Origin: Rheinheimera mangrovi
Lineage (GTDB): Bacteria > Pseudomonadota > Gammaproteobacteria > Enterobacterales > Alteromonadaceae
Assembly: GCF_003990335.1 (NCBI RefSeq)
Contig: NZ_CP034683.1
Coordinates: 3,889,501-3,953,500 of the forward strand
DNA: 64,000 nt
Direction: 5' to 3'
The notes under the pieces were generated by a model that saw only the letters and a program-made list of their open reading frames with translations, did not search any database and had not been told where the DNA came from. Made by a program: the position numbers and the translations under genes. This document shows, piece by piece, positions 38,374-48,661 of this stretch; the first letter of the stretch is position 1; every line of letters begins with the position of its first letter.

Positions 38374-38747
38374 GCCTGAGTTTCGAAATTCCTGTTTCAG
38401 TGGAAACATTTTATGTGGCAGCTCAATCTGATCCGGCTTCGGACAGATATGTATTTGCTTATACTATTACCATAAAAAACCACAGCACTGAAACGGTGCA
38501 GTTGCTAAAACGGTATTGGTTAATCACTGATGCCAATGGCAAAGAAACAGAAGTGCATGGTGACGGTGTGGTAGGTGAGCAACCTCAGCTTGCGCCGGGC
38601 TCTAGTTATAGCTATACCAGCGGAGCTGTGCTCGAAACTCCGGTAGGCACCATGCAAGGCCATTATGAAATGACCAGCCAGAGCCAATTGAGTTTTAAAA
38701 CGGCGATTCCCCTGTTTCGTTTGGCCATCCCTAACATTCTGAACTAA
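38370..38747 (+). CDS. apaG: ApaG domain protein
   Basis: A 125-aa protein with the ApaG fibronectin-type III-like fold. Conserved parts are [31 protein letters not shown], and GTMQGHYEM. In E. coli apaG is co-transcribed with apaH; its own biochemical role is unclear. I chose the ATG at 38370, which overlaps the rsmA stop. The frame is open further upstream but without similarity. Confidence 0.95.
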   Translation: MSLSFEIPVSVETFYVAAQSDPASDRYVFAYTITIKNHSTETVQLLKRYWLITDANGKETEVHGDGVVGEQPQLAPGSSYSYTSGAVLETPVGTMQGHYEMTSQSQLSFKTAIPLFRLAIPNILN

Positions 38748-38751
38748 CCTC

Positions 38752-39555
38752 ATGCCAAGCTACGTGATAGGTGATGTCCAGGGCTGCTTTAAACAGCTGC
38801 AATACTTGTTAAAAAAAATTCAGTTTGATCCAAACCAGGATCAACTGTGGTTTTGTGGTGATTTAGTCGCAAGAGGCCCGGATTCATTGGCGACGCTAAG
38901 GTTTATTCGCTCTTTGGGCAATAAGGCCAAAGTGGTGCTGGGAAATCATGACCTGCATTTTTTGGCTTGCGTGTTTGGTTTTGCAAAAGTAGATACCAAA
39001 GATCAACTCAGCGAACTATTCAATGCTCCCGACTTAGCTGAGCTGACCCATTGGCTACAGCAACAACCTCTAATGCATTTTGAAACGGAACGACAACTGC
39101 TGATGGTTCATGCGGGTCTGGCGCCCGATTGGCCCCTGAGTACCGCCTTAAATGCTGCAGCGGAAGTTAGTGCTGTACTTAAAGAAACTCCGGAAAAACT
39201 ATTCGCTGCCATGTACGGAAATACTCCTGCTCTGTGGTCAGAAGTACAGTCTGAGGAAGACAGATGGCGTTTTACCATTAACAGTTGTACCAGAATGCGA
39301 TTTTGTCTGACCAATGGCGCACTTGAACTCAAAGAAAAGCGCCATCCGGATAAAGTGAGTAATCTGATCCCCTGGTATCAGTTTTGGCAACATAAATCTC
39401 ATCCACAGATTTTTTTTGGGCACTGGGCAGCCTTGATGGGATATAGCCCTGTAGCAGGAATTCATGCGCTGGATACCGGATGTGTTTGGGGAAATTATTT
39501 AACGGCCTATTGTATTGAGACAGCACAGCGTTATAGTGTTTCTGACCAAAAATAA
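38752..39555 (+). CDS. apaH: Symmetrical bis(5'-nucleosyl)-tetraphosphatase ApaH
   Basis: ApaH hydrolyses Ap4A to two ADP and removes Np4N caps from RNA in E. coli. The 267-aa metallophosphoesterase has metal-binding motifs YVIGDVQGC (residues 4-12), WFCGDLVARGPDS, VLGNHDLHFL, and FGHWAALMGY. It starts 4 bases after apaG and ends the lptD-apaH run. In E. coli folA follows; here a chemoreceptor and a DUF3718 gene intervene. Confidence 0.97.
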   Translation: MPSYVIGDVQGCFKQLQYLLKKIQFDPNQDQLWFCGDLVARGPDSLATLRFIRSLGNKAKVVLGNHDLHFLACVFGFAKVDTKDQLSELFNAPDLAELTHWLQQQPLMHFETERQLLMVHAGLAPDWPLSTALNAAAEVSAVLKETPEKLFAAMYGNTPALWSEVQSEEDRWRFTINSCTRMRFCLTNGALELKEKRHPDKVSNLIPWYQFWQHKSHPQIFFGHWAALMGYSPVAGIHALDTGCVWGNYLTAYCIETAQRYSVSDQK

Positions 39556-39595
39556 CGCTATAATGCAACGCTGTTTCAAAATGATGTATTTTGAA
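39526..39595. repeat. Two inverted repeats and TATAAT between apaH and chemoreceptor
   Basis: CAGCGTTATAG (39526-39536) inside the apaH end pairs with CTAT...AACGCTG (39558-39573). A second palindrome has arms TTCAAAAT (39575-39582) and ATTTTGAA (39588-39595). TATAAT (39559-39564) lies between them and could be the -10 box of the chemoreceptor gene, though no good -35 box is seen. The repeats could be an operator or a weak terminator. Confidence 0.45.
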
Positions 39596-39658
39596 TTGTT
39601 TATTGTGTGGTGACAGGGCCAATGATGCCCTTTTAGCCTGGATACTGGGAGTAAGGTT

Positions 39659-41671
39659 ATGAAGTTAACGGTAGCACTTCGGATTATTGGTGGTTTTGGT
39701 GTAATTTCACTCCTACTGCTGGTGATCGGTATTACCTCGTACAAGAGCTTGGATAGTATCAACACCTCAACCACGCAAGTAAATGAAATCTCGATCCCAG
39801 CTTTAGAAAATAGCGCAGTGCTGCAAAGCGAATTTGTCAAAATGAGCAAGGTCAGTCTGCAGGCGTTTTATGCCACTGAAGTGAAACAGGTCAAAGATTT
39901 AGAGACTCAGTTCGTTGCAGAACAGGTGTTGTACGATACAGCAGCTAAAGCATTACAAACTGTAGTAGCAGAGGAAGAAACTCTGACGAATTCGTTTAAG
40001 GATGTATCAGCGGCTTATACCGAATTTACCCCTGTCAGCAAAAAGCTATTTGCAGAACTGAGTAAAAGCCTAACCTTACGTGACCAAATTGCCTCCCAAT
40101 TATCAGATGTAGAGTTAAATTCAGATGACTCAGCATCCTTGCTGTTAGATTTCAGTGACGTCCGAGATGTAACCCGTCGTTTCCCGCAAGCAAGCAAAGC
40201 GGCCACTGATCTTGAAACAGGATTAAATACCTTAGTCAGCGTAGTTGTAGATTTAACCCGTACCACTTCTGCTACTACGGCAGACACCATATCCAACGAA
40301 GTAAAGTCTCGTTTGGAAGGTGTAAATCAACAAATGAGCACCATCAAAACCGAGGCGGGTTCCAATGTTGATATGGTGGCCGATTTAGACGAAAAAATTA
40401 CTGCTATTAATGATTTATTAGCTGGTGATGAAGGCATCCTGGCATTAAAAGCACAAATGTTAGCGGCATCAGCCGAAGCTCAGAAACTATTGACTCAGGC
40501 GGAAGCTCACAATAAAACTGCGTTAGATGGATTAAATCGCTTACTATCCCGCGCTCGTACCGTTGCAGGCGAAATTCAGGCCGAGGCAGCATCTGATGTA
40601 TCTGGTGCTATTACTACAATTTTTCTTGTTGTGCTGATTTCTATTGGTTTAGCTATAGGTATAGCTATGCTGACAGTGCGCAGCATTACTACCCCATTAG
40701 CCAAAGTAAATGAAATTTTAGGTGTAGTTGCTTCAGGTGATTTGACCAAGAGACTAGATGATTCCTCACACGATGAATTTGGCGATCTGGCCCGTAACTG
40801 TAATCAGGTTATTACCAACTTGCGCCAATTGATCCAAGGCATTATTTCCCGTTCTACGCAGCTTGCCGCAGCTTCAGAACAGACTTCAGCTATTACAGTG
40901 GAAACCACTACAGCTATTCGTGAACAGAAGTCTCAGGTCACTCAAGCCGCTACAGCCACTACTGAGATGAGTAGCACTTCTCAAGGCGTCATGCAAAGCT
41001 CAAACGATGCGTTGGCTGAAATCAAAAATGCGGACAGCGAAGCCGAGCGCGTGAAAGTGATTTCTGAAAATAACAAGCAGACCATACTGCAGTTATCAAA
41101 AGAAGTCGATCAGGCATCAACTGTGATCAATAAACTGCATAAAGACAGCGCATCAATCGGTAGTATCCTTGATGTGATCCGTGGCATTGCAGAACAAACC
41201 AACTTACTGGCATTAAACGCCGCTATTGAAGCAGCCCGCGCAGGTGAACAAGGTCGTGGTTTTGCGGTGGTAGCTGATGAAGTACGTTCTTTGGCCAGTA
41301 AAACTCAGGCTTCGACTCAGGAAATTCAAGCCATGATTCAAGTCCTGCAAACCGGTGCTCATGCAGCTGTAGAAGCAATGAACAAAGGTAAAAAGCAGGC
41401 TGAAAATTGTGTGACTCAAACTGAAGTTGCAGCTCAGGCTTTGGAATCTATCACCAATGCGGTCCACTTAGCCCATGATATGAGCGAACAAATCTCTCAT
41501 GCAGCTAAAGAACAGAATCAGGTGTCTAACGAAATAAGTCATTTATTAGAGTCAATTGTCACTATCGCAGAACAAACAGCTTCAGGTGCTGAACAAACGT
41601 CTCAATCCAGCCATGAAGTAGCGCGTTTAGCTGAAGAACTACGTCAATCTGTAGAGCAGTTCAAAGTCTGA
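39659..41671 (+). CDS. Methyl-accepting chemotaxis protein
   Basis: A 670-aa transmembrane chemoreceptor that signals to CheA/CheW. Two helices (about 8-28 and 318-340) flank a large, mostly helical periplasmic domain. A HAMP domain follows (about 342-395, [11 protein letters not shown]), then the cytoplasmic signalling hairpin with the tip motif [20 protein letters not shown] (E512-N515 inside it). No terminal CheR/CheB-binding pentapeptide is visible. The ligand is unknown. A terminator follows. Its position splits the apaH-folA neighbourhood known from E. coli, so it looks like a lineage-specific insertion. Confidence 0.95.
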   Translation: MKLTVALRIIGGFGVISLLLLVIGITSYKSLDSINTSTTQVNEISIPALENSAVLQSEFVKMSKVSLQAFYATEVKQVKDLETQFVAEQVLYDTAAKALQTVVAEEETLTNSFKDVSAAYTEFTPVSKKLFAELSKSLTLRDQIASQLSDVELNSDDSASLLLDFSDVRDVTRRFPQASKAATDLETGLNTLVSVVVDLTRTTSATTADTISNEVKSRLEGVNQQMSTIKTEAGSNVDMVADLDEKITAINDLLAGDEGILALKAQMLAASAEAQKLLTQAEAHNKTALDGLNRLLSRARTVAGEIQAEAASDVSGAITTIFLVVLISIGLAIGIAMLTVRSITTPLAKVNEILGVVASGDLTKRLDDSSHDEFGDLARNCNQVITNLRQLIQGIISRSTQLAAASEQTSAITVETTTAIREQKSQVTQAATATTEMSSTSQGVMQSSNDALAEIKNADSEAERVKVISENNKQTILQLSKEVDQASTVINKLHKDSASIGSILDVIRGIAEQTNLLALNAAIEAARAGEQGRGFAVVADEVRSLASKTQASTQEIQAMIQVLQTGAHAAVEAMNKGKKQAENCVTQTEVAAQALESITNAVHLAHDMSEQISHAAKEQNQVSNEISHLLESIVTIAEQTASGAEQTSQSSHEVARLAEELRQSVEQFKV

Positions 41672-41690
41672 GCTGGTTAGGTAGTCAGTA

Positions 41691-41720
41691 AAAAAAATCC
41701 GCCGTATGGCGGATTTTTTT
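41691..41720. terminator. Bidirectional intrinsic terminator
   Basis: The stem AAAAATCCGCC and GGCGGATTTTT (up to 41720) has a GTAT loop (41704-41707) and T-runs on both strands. It separates the chemoreceptor gene (plus) from the DUF3718 gene (minus). Confidence 0.92.
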
Positions 41721-41740
41721 ATTGGGCTTGGTAGGAGTAA

Positions 41741-42121
41741 TTATTCACCACCACCTGCACGTTCCTTTAATACTTTAAGTACAGGAGAGGCAGCAAAACC
41801 ATTGCCTTCAGCCCATGCGATATCACCGGATGCTGCAACCTGAGCGGCAGGTAACTGTTTCACAATAAACTCCCCCACATCAGCCGCATTATTTTTGATC
41901 GCAAAACGCACTAAGCTGTCTCCGTTACACGTCACACCATCATAGATATTACGTAAACGCAGGCGGTAATCACTTAATACTTTGCGTAATCTATTCTTAT
42001 CGTCAGCCTTGACATAATCACACATCGAAGCAGCTAGCTGGTCGTCAGCATGTACCACTGGGGACACTAATACTGCACCTGCCACCACAACACCACAGAA
42101 CACTGCTGGCAACAATTTCAT
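41741..42121 (-). CDS. DUF3718 family exported protein
   Basis: A 126-aa exported protein with a signal peptide (about 1-25, ending VHA). The rest matches DUF3718: SMCDYVKADDKNRLRKVL, RLRNIYDGVTCNGDSL, and NNAADVGEFIVKQLP. Two cysteines in the mature part probably form a disulfide. Function is unknown. The family is common in Shewanella-like bacteria. AGGAG 7 bases before the ATG supports the start. It is read toward the chemoreceptor and lies downstream of folA on the same strand. Confidence 0.88.
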   Translation of the reverse strand: MKLLPAVFCGVVVAGAVLVSPVVHADDQLAASMCDYVKADDKNRLRKVLSDYRLRLRNIYDGVTCNGDSLVRFAIKNNAADVGEFIVKQLPAAQVAASGDIAWAEGNGFAASPVLKVLKERAGGGE

Positions 42122-42198
42122 ACATTACTCCTGAAGCAGTCAAAAAACAGACAAATCCATAGTAACAACATGTCGCAGCAGGTGCAATGAAGTCCTGT

Positions 42199-42687
42199 TC
42201 ATTCTCTGTTCAGGATGCGGAATTGGTATGGATGAGGATTTTGTGCATCAGCTTGATGTCGTTCTGATGCTGATTCGTACCAACGACCTGCAGCCTGATA
42301 ATCAGGGAAAAAGGCATCTCCCTCTACAGTTAAATCAATATCGGTAATATAAAGCGTATCGGCCATAGGCAGTACCTGACGATAAATCTCAGCACCGCCT
42401 ATAATCATCACTTCTGCTTCATGCTGCACTAGAGCCAGCGCCTGTTCGATGCTTTGCACCCAATCGGCATCAGTACTGAGTGCACCACTCTGCCTGCTGA
42501 TCACTATGTTACGGCGGCCAGGCAGCGCCTTACCAATAGATTGATAAGTTTTACGGCCCATAATCACCGGCTTGCCTAAAGTCACTTTTTTAAAATGCTT
42601 CAGATCAGCCGGTAAATGCCAGGGCATTTGGTTATCTTTGCCGATGACTCTGTTATTGGCCATAGCCGCTATCATTGCTATCCGCAT
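42199..42687 (-). CDS. folA: Dihydrofolate reductase
   Basis: This enzyme reduces dihydrofolate to tetrahydrofolate with NADPH and is the trimethoprim target. The 162-aa chromosomal-type enzyme starts MRIAMIAAMANNRVIG, has the active-site loop NQMPWHLPADLKHFK, the GRKTYQSIGKALPGR nucleotide-binding motif and VMIIGGAEIYRQ. I chose the ATG at 42687 from the family N-terminus and the upstream GAGG. The frame extends upstream into obgE. It begins 7 bases after obgE ends. Confidence 0.96.
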   Translation of the reverse strand: MRIAMIAAMANNRVIGKDNQMPWHLPADLKHFKKVTLGKPVIMGRKTYQSIGKALPGRRNIVISRQSGALSTDADWVQSIEQALALVQHEAEVMIIGGAEIYRQVLPMADTLYITDIDLTVEGDAFFPDYQAAGRWYESASERHQADAQNPHPYQFRILNRE

Positions 42688-42694
42688 GCTAACC

Positions 42695-43867
<1,173 letters not shown>

Positions 43868-43999
43868 CTAAAAAAACTATGGGCTCATTATACTATCAAT
43901 TCAGCCTGCATGAATGCCTAGCTGTGTCTGGATGAATTGAAAGCAACAAAACTGACCTTCGGAACACTGAAGTATCAGCCTTTGATCGATTCTTAATAA

Positions 44000-44026
44000 A
44001 AAAGCCCCGCACTAGGCGGGGCTTTT
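44000..44026 (-). terminator. Intrinsic terminator of rplU-rpmA
   Basis: The perfect 11-base stem AAAAGCCCCGC (44000-44010) and GCGGGGCTTTT (44016-44026) has a 5-base loop and, on the minus strand, a T-run after the stem. It starts 16 bases after the rpmA stop. Confidence 0.92.
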
Positions 44027-44041
44027 CGAAGTAATGCGTCG

Positions 44042-44299
44042 TTATTCGCTAACGATGCTTACGAACTTGCGATTGTTTTCGCCTTTCGTTTCGAATTGCA
44101 CTTTACCGTCAGTTAAGGCGAATAATGTGTGATCTTTACCGATACCTACATTACTACCAGCGTGGAACTTAGTACCACGTTGACGAACGATGATGTTACC
44201 AGCTAATACTGTCTCACCACCAAAACGTTTAACACCTAAGCGTTTCGCTTCTGAATCGCGACCGTTACGAGTGCTACCTACACCTTTTTTACTTGCCAT
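44042..44299 (-). CDS. rpmA: 50S ribosomal protein L27
   Basis: Ribosomal protein L27, 85 aa, whose N-terminus reaches the peptidyl transferase centre. The sequence contains [20 protein letters not shown] and [14 protein letters not shown]. It is co-transcribed with rplU, which ends 18 bases upstream. AAGGAG precedes its ATG. Confidence 0.98.
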   Translation of the reverse strand: MASKKGVGSTRNGRDSEAKRLGVKRFGGETVLAGNIIVRQRGTKFHAGSNVGIGKDHTLFALTDGKVQFETKGENNRKFVSIVSE

Positions 44300-44317
44300 G
44301 AGTAGTTACTCCTTCGA

Positions 44318-44626
44318 TTACGCGCTGATGCCGGTAATTTTCACTTCTGTAAACCACTGGCGGTGACCAGCTTGTTTACGGTAGTGCTTACGACGACGGA
44401 ATTTGACGATTTTAACTTTATCGCCACGGCCATGGTTGACCACTTCCGCTGTTACTTTACTGCCTTCAACTAAAGGAGTACCGATCTTGATGTCTTCGCC
44501 ATTAGCGATCATCAGAGCTGAAAATTCAATAGTTGCGCCGGTTTCTAAGTCTAGTTTTTCTAGACGAAGGGTTTGCCCTTCCGTTACACGGTGCTGTTTA
44601 CCACCACTTTGGAAAACCGCGTACAT
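44318..44626 (-). CDS. rplU: 50S ribosomal protein L21
   Basis: Ribosomal protein L21, 102 aa. The family start [14 protein letters not shown] and the basic C-terminal [15 protein letters not shown] are clear. The ATG at 44626 has GGAG 7 bases upstream. A longer frame to 44680 is leader sequence. It is first gene of the rplU-rpmA operon and divergent from ispB, the usual arrangement. Confidence 0.98.
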   Translation of the reverse strand: MYAVFQSGGKQHRVTEGQTLRLEKLDLETGATIEFSALMIANGEDIKIGTPLVEGSKVTAEVVNHGRGDKVKIVKFRRRKHYRKQAGHRQWFTEVKITGISA

Positions 44627-44644
44627 AGTTAACTCCGTACAAAG

Positions 44645-44703
44645 CACGCCGACTTTTAAGGGCGTGTTAATTATAATCACAGGGCGCGAATTGTACGCAA
44701 TTT
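44645..44703 (-). promoter_or_regulatory. rplU promoter region with 5'-leader hairpin
   Basis: On the minus strand TATAAT occurs in GATTATAATTAAC, with a possible TTGCGT about 19 bases upstream (long spacing). Just downstream CACGCC and GGCGTG (44645-44650 and 44661-44666) form a hairpin that would sit at the very 5' end of the mRNA, before the GGAG site. It could stabilise the mRNA or regulate rplU. Confidence 0.45.
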
Positions 44704-44833
44704 CCCCTACCCCCGCAAGTACAATTATTAAAAAGATCAGTGGGCAACAAAAAGGATCGGGTTTTACTTTAGCTGATCAGCTGCAATGGTGTAGAATCAG
44801 CCACATTCTATACCTAAGCAGTTGTTTTACCAG

Positions 44834-45805
44834 ATGACGCTCGAAGAGATCCGCCAACTCAGTCTTGATGACATGACGGCCGTGAACCAACATATATTCA
44901 CTCAGCTTAGCTCTGAGGTGGCGCTGATTAATCAGCTGGGCATCTATATAGTCAATAGTGGTGGCAAGCGCTTGCGTCCGCTTTTAGCTGTATTGGCTGC
45001 CCGTGCGCTGGGTTATGAAGGCCAACAACATATTACCCTCGCCACTATAGTGGAATTCATTCACACCGCGACCTTATTACACGATGATGTCGTAGATGAA
45101 TCTATGCTACGTCGTGGTAAAGAGACAGCTAACGCCGTATTTGGTAATCAAGCCAGCGTCTTAGTTGGTGATTTTCTCTATACACGAGCCTTTCAGTTAA
45201 TGGTGTCACTGGATAAAATGCAGATTATGCAAATCCTTGCTGATGCCACCAATATTATTGCTGAAGGCGAAGTGTTGCAGTTGATGAACGTCAACGACCC
45301 GGAGACGTCCGAGCAGAACTATATGCAGGTGATTTACTGCAAAACTGCCAAATTATTTGAAGCAGCCACGCAGCTTGCTGCTATTTTGGCAAATCAGCCT
45401 GAATCGGTTGTGAATGCGATGAAACTCTACGGTATGCATTTGGGCACAGCCTTCCAGCTGATTGACGATGTATTGGATTATCAGGCGGATGCTGACGAAC
45501 TGGGCAAAAACATCGGTGACGATTTAGCGGAAGGTAAACCTACATTGCCTTTGATATACGCACTTCGTCATACCAGCGGTGACGACCAGCAACTACTGAA
45601 AGATGCAATTGAACATGCCAATGGTATGCAGCACCTTGAACGTATTATGGCTATTTTAGAACACACTAAAGCCTTTGAGTACACTCGCGCTGTAGCAGAG
45701 CAGGAAGCAGAAAAAGCCCGCCAGGCTATCGCTTTCTTACCTGAATCTGGTTACAAAGATGCTTTATTGACGTTAGCCGATATCGCAGTGCAGCGGAATC
45801 ACTAA
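44834..45805 (+). CDS. ispB: Octaprenyl diphosphate synthase IspB
   Basis: A trans-polyprenyl diphosphate synthase making the side chain of ubiquinone and menaquinone. The 323-aa protein has both aspartate-rich motifs, LLHDDVVDES and QLIDDVLDYQAD, and GGKRLRPLLAVLAA near the N-terminus. I chose the ATG at 44834; an in-frame TTG four codons earlier is less likely. It is divergent from rplU, as in E. coli. A terminator shared with mdh follows. Confidence 0.96.
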   Translation: MTLEEIRQLSLDDMTAVNQHIFTQLSSEVALINQLGIYIVNSGGKRLRPLLAVLAARALGYEGQQHITLATIVEFIHTATLLHDDVVDESMLRRGKETANAVFGNQASVLVGDFLYTRAFQLMVSLDKMQIMQILADATNIIAEGEVLQLMNVNDPETSEQNYMQVIYCKTAKLFEAATQLAAILANQPESVVNAMKLYGMHLGTAFQLIDDVLDYQADADELGKNIGDDLAEGKPTLPLIYALRHTSGDDQQLLKDAIEHANGMQHLERIMAILEHTKAFEYTRAVAEQEAEKARQAIAFLPESGYKDALLTLADIAVQRNH

Positions 45806-45826
45806 AAACGGGTTCACTTTAAAAGC

Positions 45827-45852
45827 AAAAGCCAGCATAATGCTGGCTTTTT
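45827..45852. terminator. Bidirectional intrinsic terminator
   Basis: The stem AAAAGCCAGCA and TGCTGGCTTTT has a TAA loop and T-runs on both strands. It ends ispB (plus) and mdh (minus). Confidence 0.9.
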
Positions 45853-45866
45853 CTATTCAAAGCATC

Positions 45867-46808
45867 TTAGTTTGCGTTAGCAACAAACTCTTCGCCTAAT
45901 GTGATGTCAGCTTTTAACGTGCCTAACATGTCATTCATGGCTTTTTGCTCGTACGCACTTAACTCGCCGATAGGTAACAGTGCTTCAACACCATTTTTAC
46001 CTAATACGATAGGCTGAGCGAAGAAACGGGCGTGTTCACCCTGACCTTCAACATAAGCGTATTCAGTCACTTGTTCGCCTTTTAAGCCTTTAACTAAAGA
46101 CACACAGAAACGTGCAGCAGCCTGACCCATAGACAGAGTTGCAGATCCGCCACCAGCTTTAGCTTCCACTACTTCAGTACCAGCGTTCTGGATACGGTAA
46201 GTTAATGAAGACACTTCTTCATCCGTGAAAGTGACATCTTTCACCTGAGACAGCAGAGGCAGAATAGTAGTACCGCTGTGGCCACCGATCACTGGAACAA
46301 TAATTTCAGCTGGATTTTTACCTTTCAATTCAGCAACAAAAGTTTCAGCACGGATCACGTCCAGTGTAGTGACACCGAATAAACGCTTAGCATCATAAGT
46401 GCCAGCTTTCTTAAACACTTCAGCGGCAATAGCCACAGTAGTATTCACAGGGTTAGTGATCACACCCACTAAAGCCTTAGGGCAGTTTACAACTATGGCT
46501 TCAGCCAAAGTTTTTACTACGCCAGCATTAATGTTAAATAAATCAGAACGGTCCATACCTGGCTTGCGTGGCATACCGGCAGGGATCATTACGATATCAG
46601 CTCCGATCAGCGCTTTATCCAGATCTTCTTTACCAAAACCTGTAACTTTCACCGCTGTTGGGATATGACTTAAATCAACAGCTACACCTGGAGTTACCGG
46701 CGCTAAATCGTACAGAGCTAAATCAGTACCAGATGGTAAGTTTAACTTTAATAATAAAGACAGCGCCTGACCTATACCACCAGCAGCACCTAATACGGCA
46801 ACTTTCAT
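45867..46808 (-). CDS. mdh: Malate dehydrogenase
   Basis: A TCA-cycle NAD-dependent malate dehydrogenase, 313 aa, of the bacterial/mitochondrial type. It has the Rossmann [11 protein letters not shown] (8-18), substrate-binding [13 protein letters not shown], and the active-site histidine in [16 protein letters not shown] lies before the ATG. It is divergent from argR, the same arrangement as in E. coli, with 185 bases between starts. Confidence 0.98.
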   Translation of the reverse strand: MKVAVLGAAGGIGQALSLLLKLNLPSGTDLALYDLAPVTPGVAVDLSHIPTAVKVTGFGKEDLDKALIGADIVMIPAGMPRKPGMDRSDLFNINAGVVKTLAEAIVVNCPKALVGVITNPVNTTVAIAAEVFKKAGTYDAKRLFGVTTLDVIRAETFVAELKGKNPAEIIVPVIGGHSGTTILPLLSQVKDVTFTDEEVSSLTYRIQNAGTEVVEAKAGGGSATLSMGQAAARFCVSLVKGLKGEQVTEYAYVEGQGEHARFFAQPIVLGKNGVEALLPIGELSAYEQKAMNDMLGTLKADITLGEEFVANAN

Positions 46809-46993
46809 GCTATTCTCCCAATTTACGGTTCAAAAGAAACGCGCCAACAATACTGAAATGTGGCACAAAATACAAATTACTTACGCCTAAAGTCTAAGCA
46901 TTTTATCTGATTTTGGTGTAATTTACTTGCTGAACCACAGTATTAGTCCAAGTTCGGTCAAGACGGCCGGAAAAACCAAAAGTTTAATTAAAA

Positions 46994-47464
46994 ATGATGA
47001 CTAAACAATCAAAACAAGAAGCACTGATCCAGGCGTTTAAATCCTTACTGAAAGAAGAACGTTTTGGCTCACAAAGCGATATTGTGGATGCGCTCAAAGC
47101 CGAAGGATTTGACAATATAAGCCAGTCTAAAGTGTCCCGCATGTTAAGCAAATACGGTGCTGTACGTACCCGCAACGCGAAGCAGGAGATGGTGTATTGT
47201 TTGCCGCCTGAATTGGGTGTCCCCACTACTAAAAGCCCGCTGAGGCAGTTAGTGCTTGATATTGAACACAACGATGTGATGATTATTATCCGTACCAGCC
47301 CGGGCGCTGCTCAACTGATTGCCCGCTTACTGGATTCTGTAGGTAAAGCTGAAGGTGTACTGGGGACTATAGCGGGCGACGACACCATTTTTATAGCCCC
47401 GACCAGTGTTAAAAATATCAACTTCACCTTAAACAAAGTGACTGAATTATTTGAAAAGGTCTGA
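46994..47464 (+). CDS. argR: Arginine repressor ArgR
   Basis: A hexameric arginine-responsive repressor of arginine biosynthesis, 156 aa. The N-terminal winged helix-turn-helix includes [20 protein letters not shown] and [16 protein letters not shown]. The C-terminal arginine-binding/oligomerisation domain has [14 protein letters not shown] second ATG follows at once (46997). I looked for ARG boxes upstream and found none convincing. The gene overlaps the convergent DyP peroxidase gene by 18 bases. Confidence 0.97.
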   Translation: MMTKQSKQEALIQAFKSLLKEERFGSQSDIVDALKAEGFDNISQSKVSRMLSKYGAVRTRNAKQEMVYCLPPELGVPTTKSPLRQLVLDIEHNDVMIIIRTSPGAAQLIARLLDSVGKAEGVLGTIAGDDTIFIAPTSVKNINFTLNKVTELFEKV

Positions 47465-48376
47465 ACCGGCCTGATCTTCCAAAAAAGTGATTGAGGGGGC
47501 AAAAAAAGCAGCCCCCGCTTCAATCTGGCAATAATCCAACAGCAAATCTGCATTGTCTGACCCCACTCCTAACCGATTCACTAGCCAGTTTGCGACATCC
47601 GTTGGATTGGCAGAAAATCCTATAGAAATCATACCCTGAGAACGAATATCAGCTACAGGCATGTTTTGCCAGAGGATCTGTTTGCGGCCTGTTCCATTTT
47701 CTAATGCAGTTTTGTCGGCATGAGAGTTTGCCTGCCGCTGTGCTGAGGGCAACAACTGTCCATCCAGTTTATTACGTCCCATTATAGCTTCCTGCTCTGG
47801 CATAGTCAGTTGCTGCCAACGCTGCAAGTCATATTGATACCGCAACATGTACACATAGCTGCCAGCACTCATAGCGCTTTTAGGATCGTTACTGATCAAA
47901 GCACAGGAGCGCCGTTGCTTGCCTTTAGGATTATCCGGAGTATCGTGAAAGCCCGTCAGGCTACGGCCGTCCAAATAACGAAAGGCATGTAATTGCTCAT
48001 ACAGATCCACATGCTGTTGCAGCAAATGATAAATTTGTTGGGTAGCTATGTGAATAACATCAAAACGATCAGCACGAATTTGGATCAGCAAATCTGGAGA
48101 GACCACAGGCAAATCAGCAAGATTTCCCGTAAAGTCAGGCCAGGGTTCTGGTTGTTGCTCCGGATACAAATGCGGCCAGTAGTTTTGCCCTACAGCAACA
48201 ACAATATTAAGCATCGCCTCAGAAAACTGATCAGATAGACGCTCAGCTAACATAGGTACTTTAGCTAATTGCAGACGTATATAATGCTCGTGGCCATCTA
48301 AGGCATTCAACAATACATAACAACAATGCAAGTTCGCTTCGGCACAGATGCCAGATTGTTCCCGGGCCATAATCAT
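47447..48376 (-). CDS. DyP-type peroxidase with divergent active site
   Basis: A heme peroxidase of the dye-decolourising family (YfeX/class P-like), 309 aa, without signal peptide. The N-terminal ferredoxin-like domain includes [15 protein letters not shown]. The fold signature [21 protein letters not shown] is recognisable, with the distal aspartate D145, but the usual G-x-x-D-G reads G142-F-H-D-T146. The proximal heme ligand is probably H219 (NSHADKT). In LWQNMP (235-240) the usual distal arginine appears to be W236, while N238 is kept. If this alignment is right, peroxide activation should be altered; a de-chelatase, catalase-like or heme-binding role would be possible. It is convergent with argR and read away from the CsrB-like RNA region. 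Confidence 0.82.
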   Translation of the reverse strand: MIMAREQSGICAEANLHCCYVLLNALDGHEHYIRLQLAKVPMLAERLSDQFSEAMLNIVVAVGQNYWPHLYPEQQPEPWPDFTGNLADLPVVSPDLLIQIRADRFDVIHIATQQIYHLLQQHVDLYEQLHAFRYLDGRSLTGFHDTPDNPKGKQRRSCALISNDPKSAMSAGSYVYMLRYQYDLQRWQQLTMPEQEAIMGRNKLDGQLLPSAQRQANSHADKTALENGTGRKQILWQNMPVADIRSQGMISIGFSANPTDVANWLVNRLGVGSDNADLLLDYCQIEAGAAFFAPSITFLEDQAGSDLFK

Positions 48377-48474
48377 CTCATCAGAATCAAGGGGAGGCGA
48401 TCATACCAATTTGGCTGGTATAGGTCAGTAGTTTTCACACCGGTCAGAAACAGACAGACAATTGCCCTACTTCC

Positions 48475-48494
48475 TTGTGAGATATATCTCACAA
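48475..48494. promoter_or_regulatory. GacA/UvrY-type box (perfect 20-base palindrome)
   Basis: TTGTGAGATATATCTCACAA is a perfect palindrome. Its core TGTGAG-N6-CTCACA closely resembles the GacA/UvrY/SirA binding box (consensus about TGTAAG-N6-CTTACA, with TGTGAG variants), known to lie roughly 150-200 bases upstream of csrB/rsm RNA genes. Here it is about 170 bases upstream of the CsrB-like RNA. The spacing between half-sites (TGTGA-N8-TCACA) does not fit CRP. Confidence 0.7.
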
Positions 48495-48661
48495 ATCAGT
48501 AAGCTAATGTAGCTTTTAATACAGGAAACACCCCAATAACAAACACATAAGCACATGATTAATAAAGAAATACAAGTAACAAACCACAGATTGCAATAAT
48601 GTTTCACTACAAGTATTTAACAAACAAGGTCCTTTTCCAGCGATAAATAGACGATAATTAT

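Noticed and set aside
46809..46993. ARG boxes in the mdh-argR spacer
   Set aside because: I found no pair of sites close to the TNTGAAT-WWWW-ATTCANW consensus.
48475..48494. CRP binding site
   Set aside because: The half-sites TGTGA and TCACA are separated by 8 bases, not the 6 required for CRP; the 18-base core fits a GacA/UvrY box better.
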